Source of the DNA: Micropterus salmoides
Lineage: Eukaryota > Chordata > Actinopteri > Centrarchiformes > Centrarchidae
Reading direction: 5' to 3'
NCBI RefSeq assembly: GCF_014851395.1
Contig: NW_024043372.1
Coordinates: 15,669,559-15,733,558, forward strand
Length of the DNA: 64,000 nt
Shown here in pieces: positions 62,330 through 64,000 of the stretch (position 1 is the stretch's first letter; each line of letters begins with the position of its first letter). The notes beneath the pieces are model-generated. The model had not been told where the DNA came from. It saw only the letters and a program-made list of their open reading frames with translations, and made no database searches. The position numbers were made by a program, and so were the translations under genes.

Positions 62330-62500
62330 TGAACAAATTGCCTTATTCCTTATGCAAACATAAAGGAACACCAGGGGGAAAAAACATCATCCCTTTTCAA
62401 TTAGTTAAACGGCTAATGAGAACTGAAGCCCTTCATTTTAATTACAAAACTGTGCGATCGAATCACTGGCAGGCAGACAGGCAGACTCTCCATGTTAATA
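62330..62500. promoter_or_regulatory. Possible conserved non-coding element
   Basis: This is a repeat-free block with an octamer-like ATGCAAAC (62352-62359), CAATTAG, GCTAATGAG and TTTAATTACA, all homeodomain- or POU-type sites close together. Such clustering is typical of developmental enhancers, but conservation cannot be judged from one genome. Confidence 0.2.
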
Positions 62501-63589
62501 GAAAAATTATGCATTCAACAATGTGTTGAAGGAAAACAAGAAAGACATGACAAGCATTTTATATCGGAACAGACAGAGTAGTCTGTGCAAAGATCTATCT
62601 GGGACATACAGTATACTACATTTGATTAAGAAAATGTAGTACAGAAGAAATGAATACTACCATAGTGTACAGAAAAAAACTGTTTAAATCTTCATAAAAA
62701 AAAGAGTATATTATGAAAATACACAATGCACTTTCTTGGAATTCTTTGAATATTATGGCCAACAAACATTAGACATGGTTGAAAAGAAGGCAGAAAGAGT
62801 GGGAATTTTAAAAATACTGTATATTTTGCAGCCTTTTGCATGTGCGTCACTGCGAGATGTGTATACAGTATGAAGAAGAAATTCCTGCTAGCAAATGGGA
62901 AAACTGGGCATTAAAATATGTTGAATATTAGAGAATTACCTGCGCATCAACACAGCATCAGCGTACATCATCTAAATAAATCAATTACAGACAGGAAATG
63001 GCAGACGATGAATCCTTGGAGGGCAAACGTAACCTTGCACTCCAAACTGTCAATATCCCCCTGACAGAGAAGCTCATGTTCACTCCCTCTCCAGAAAATG
63101 CATTAGACACACGATATCCTGAGCCCGGGCCTTCAATCTATCCCACACAACCACTAATCTGTTAATTGATCTGGCTAGGGGAAGGAGAGAAATGGTGTAT
63201 GTGGTTGTGAAGGGGGGTTAGGAGATGGTGGGATGACATTACTGAAGAAATATATAATCTTTTATAATGGGTTCAAGGACCTTGAGTGGATGAAAGCTTG
63301 CTGTTGTTTGGGGGCCCTCTTTAAGAATTCATCCATCCCAGTTTATTGTTGGCCATCTCTGTGAGTGTTTTGAACTGTCATTGTACAATAAAGATATCAA
63401 ACTACATTTTTGAAAGATAGTATTGCAAAAATGTCAATATTTTCCACTAAAAGATAGGGTTTCAGATTTCAGAAGACACTCTATACATCAAAGTGGGTCA
63501 TCACTTGTATGAGTTGGAGTAATCACCTCACATAAAGGTATGATATATGTCTGTGTTTTACAAGATATATCACACAATAAAATCTAGTG

Positions 63590-64000
63590 TACAGTCATGC
63601 AAGCAGCTCTGTAAGGTTATACTTAATTTGACTTAATGATGATGTCAGCATGCTAACATGCTCACAATGACAATGCTAACAGGCCGATGCTTAACAGGTT
63701 AACAGCAACACTAGCAGCTCTTTGACACTTAATATAACATGTTGCCATGCTAACACTTGCTAAGTACCACTGAACACAAAATACAGCTGAGGCTAATGGG
63801 AATGTGATTAGTTTTGCAGGTATTTGGTCATAAACCAAAGTATTGGACACATTCATTTTGGCCAGATTATGTGCTCTGTATGAAAGGTCCGGGTCACCAA
63901 AGTTTTTACAAGTTATCCTGAGCAGGGAAAGAACATTACACATTTCATGGCAATCCATTAAAGTGTTTTTGAGATATTTCATAATGTGATTATCGAACAT
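63590..64000 (+). repeat. TTAGCATGCTAA-type dispersed repeat, runs to window edge
   Basis: CAAGCAGCTCTGTAAGG, TCAGCATGCTAACATGC, GCTAAGTACCACTGAACAC, GGTCATAAACCAAAGTATTG and GGCAATCCATTAAAGTG follow the family order. The 112-codon minus frame from 63662 to the edge is a chance frame inside this repeat; its ...SNTLVYDQ segment parallels the minus frame of the 49365 copy. Confidence 0.8.

Overview
This window is teleost fish nuclear DNA, most likely from a percomorph. The evidence is two intron-containing vertebrate genes that match the C-terminus of Kv4.3 (KCND3) and INKA2, an AT-rich non-coding background, long CA/GT microsatellites, and many old DNA-transposon fragments of the kind common in percomorph genomes. 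The species cannot be named from the sequence.

Layout. Positions 1-5302 hold the last three coding exons of kcnd3 on the + strand; the rest of the gene lies to the left of the window. A long T-rich 3' UTR follows, to about 6.9 or 8.2 kb. About 8 kb of gene-free DNA separates it from inka2 (+ strand), which has a short first coding exon at 16607-16678, a 10.65 kb intron, and a large terminal coding exon at 27330-28577. Its 3' UTR of about 2 kb probably ends near 30.63 kb. A promoter-like block ending in a splice donor at 26020-26205, inside the inka2 intron, may start a shorter isoform. From about 30.6 kb to the right edge (33 kb) I see no host coding exon. That stretch holds hAT-type and other inverted-repeat elements (three with visible target-site duplications), a decayed LINE reverse-transcriptase fragment, dispersed repeats and microsatellites.

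Gene relationships. KCND3 and INKA2 are near neighbours on human 1p13.2, transcribed in the same direction, so the pair is a conserved synteny block. In human, DDX20 lies between them and RAP1A follows INKA2; I find neither here. The two genes are not known to work together: one is an A-type potassium channel subunit, the other an inhibitor of PAK4-type kinases that affects actin and adhesion.

I found no clear undescribed system. The points most worth checking are a GT microsatellite in place of the usual pyrimidine tract upstream of a kcnd3 exon, the candidate internal inka2 promoter, three isolated near-perfect hairpins, an unexplained CpG-richer patch at 12.2-12.8 kb, and several cleanly delimited non-autonomous transposons.
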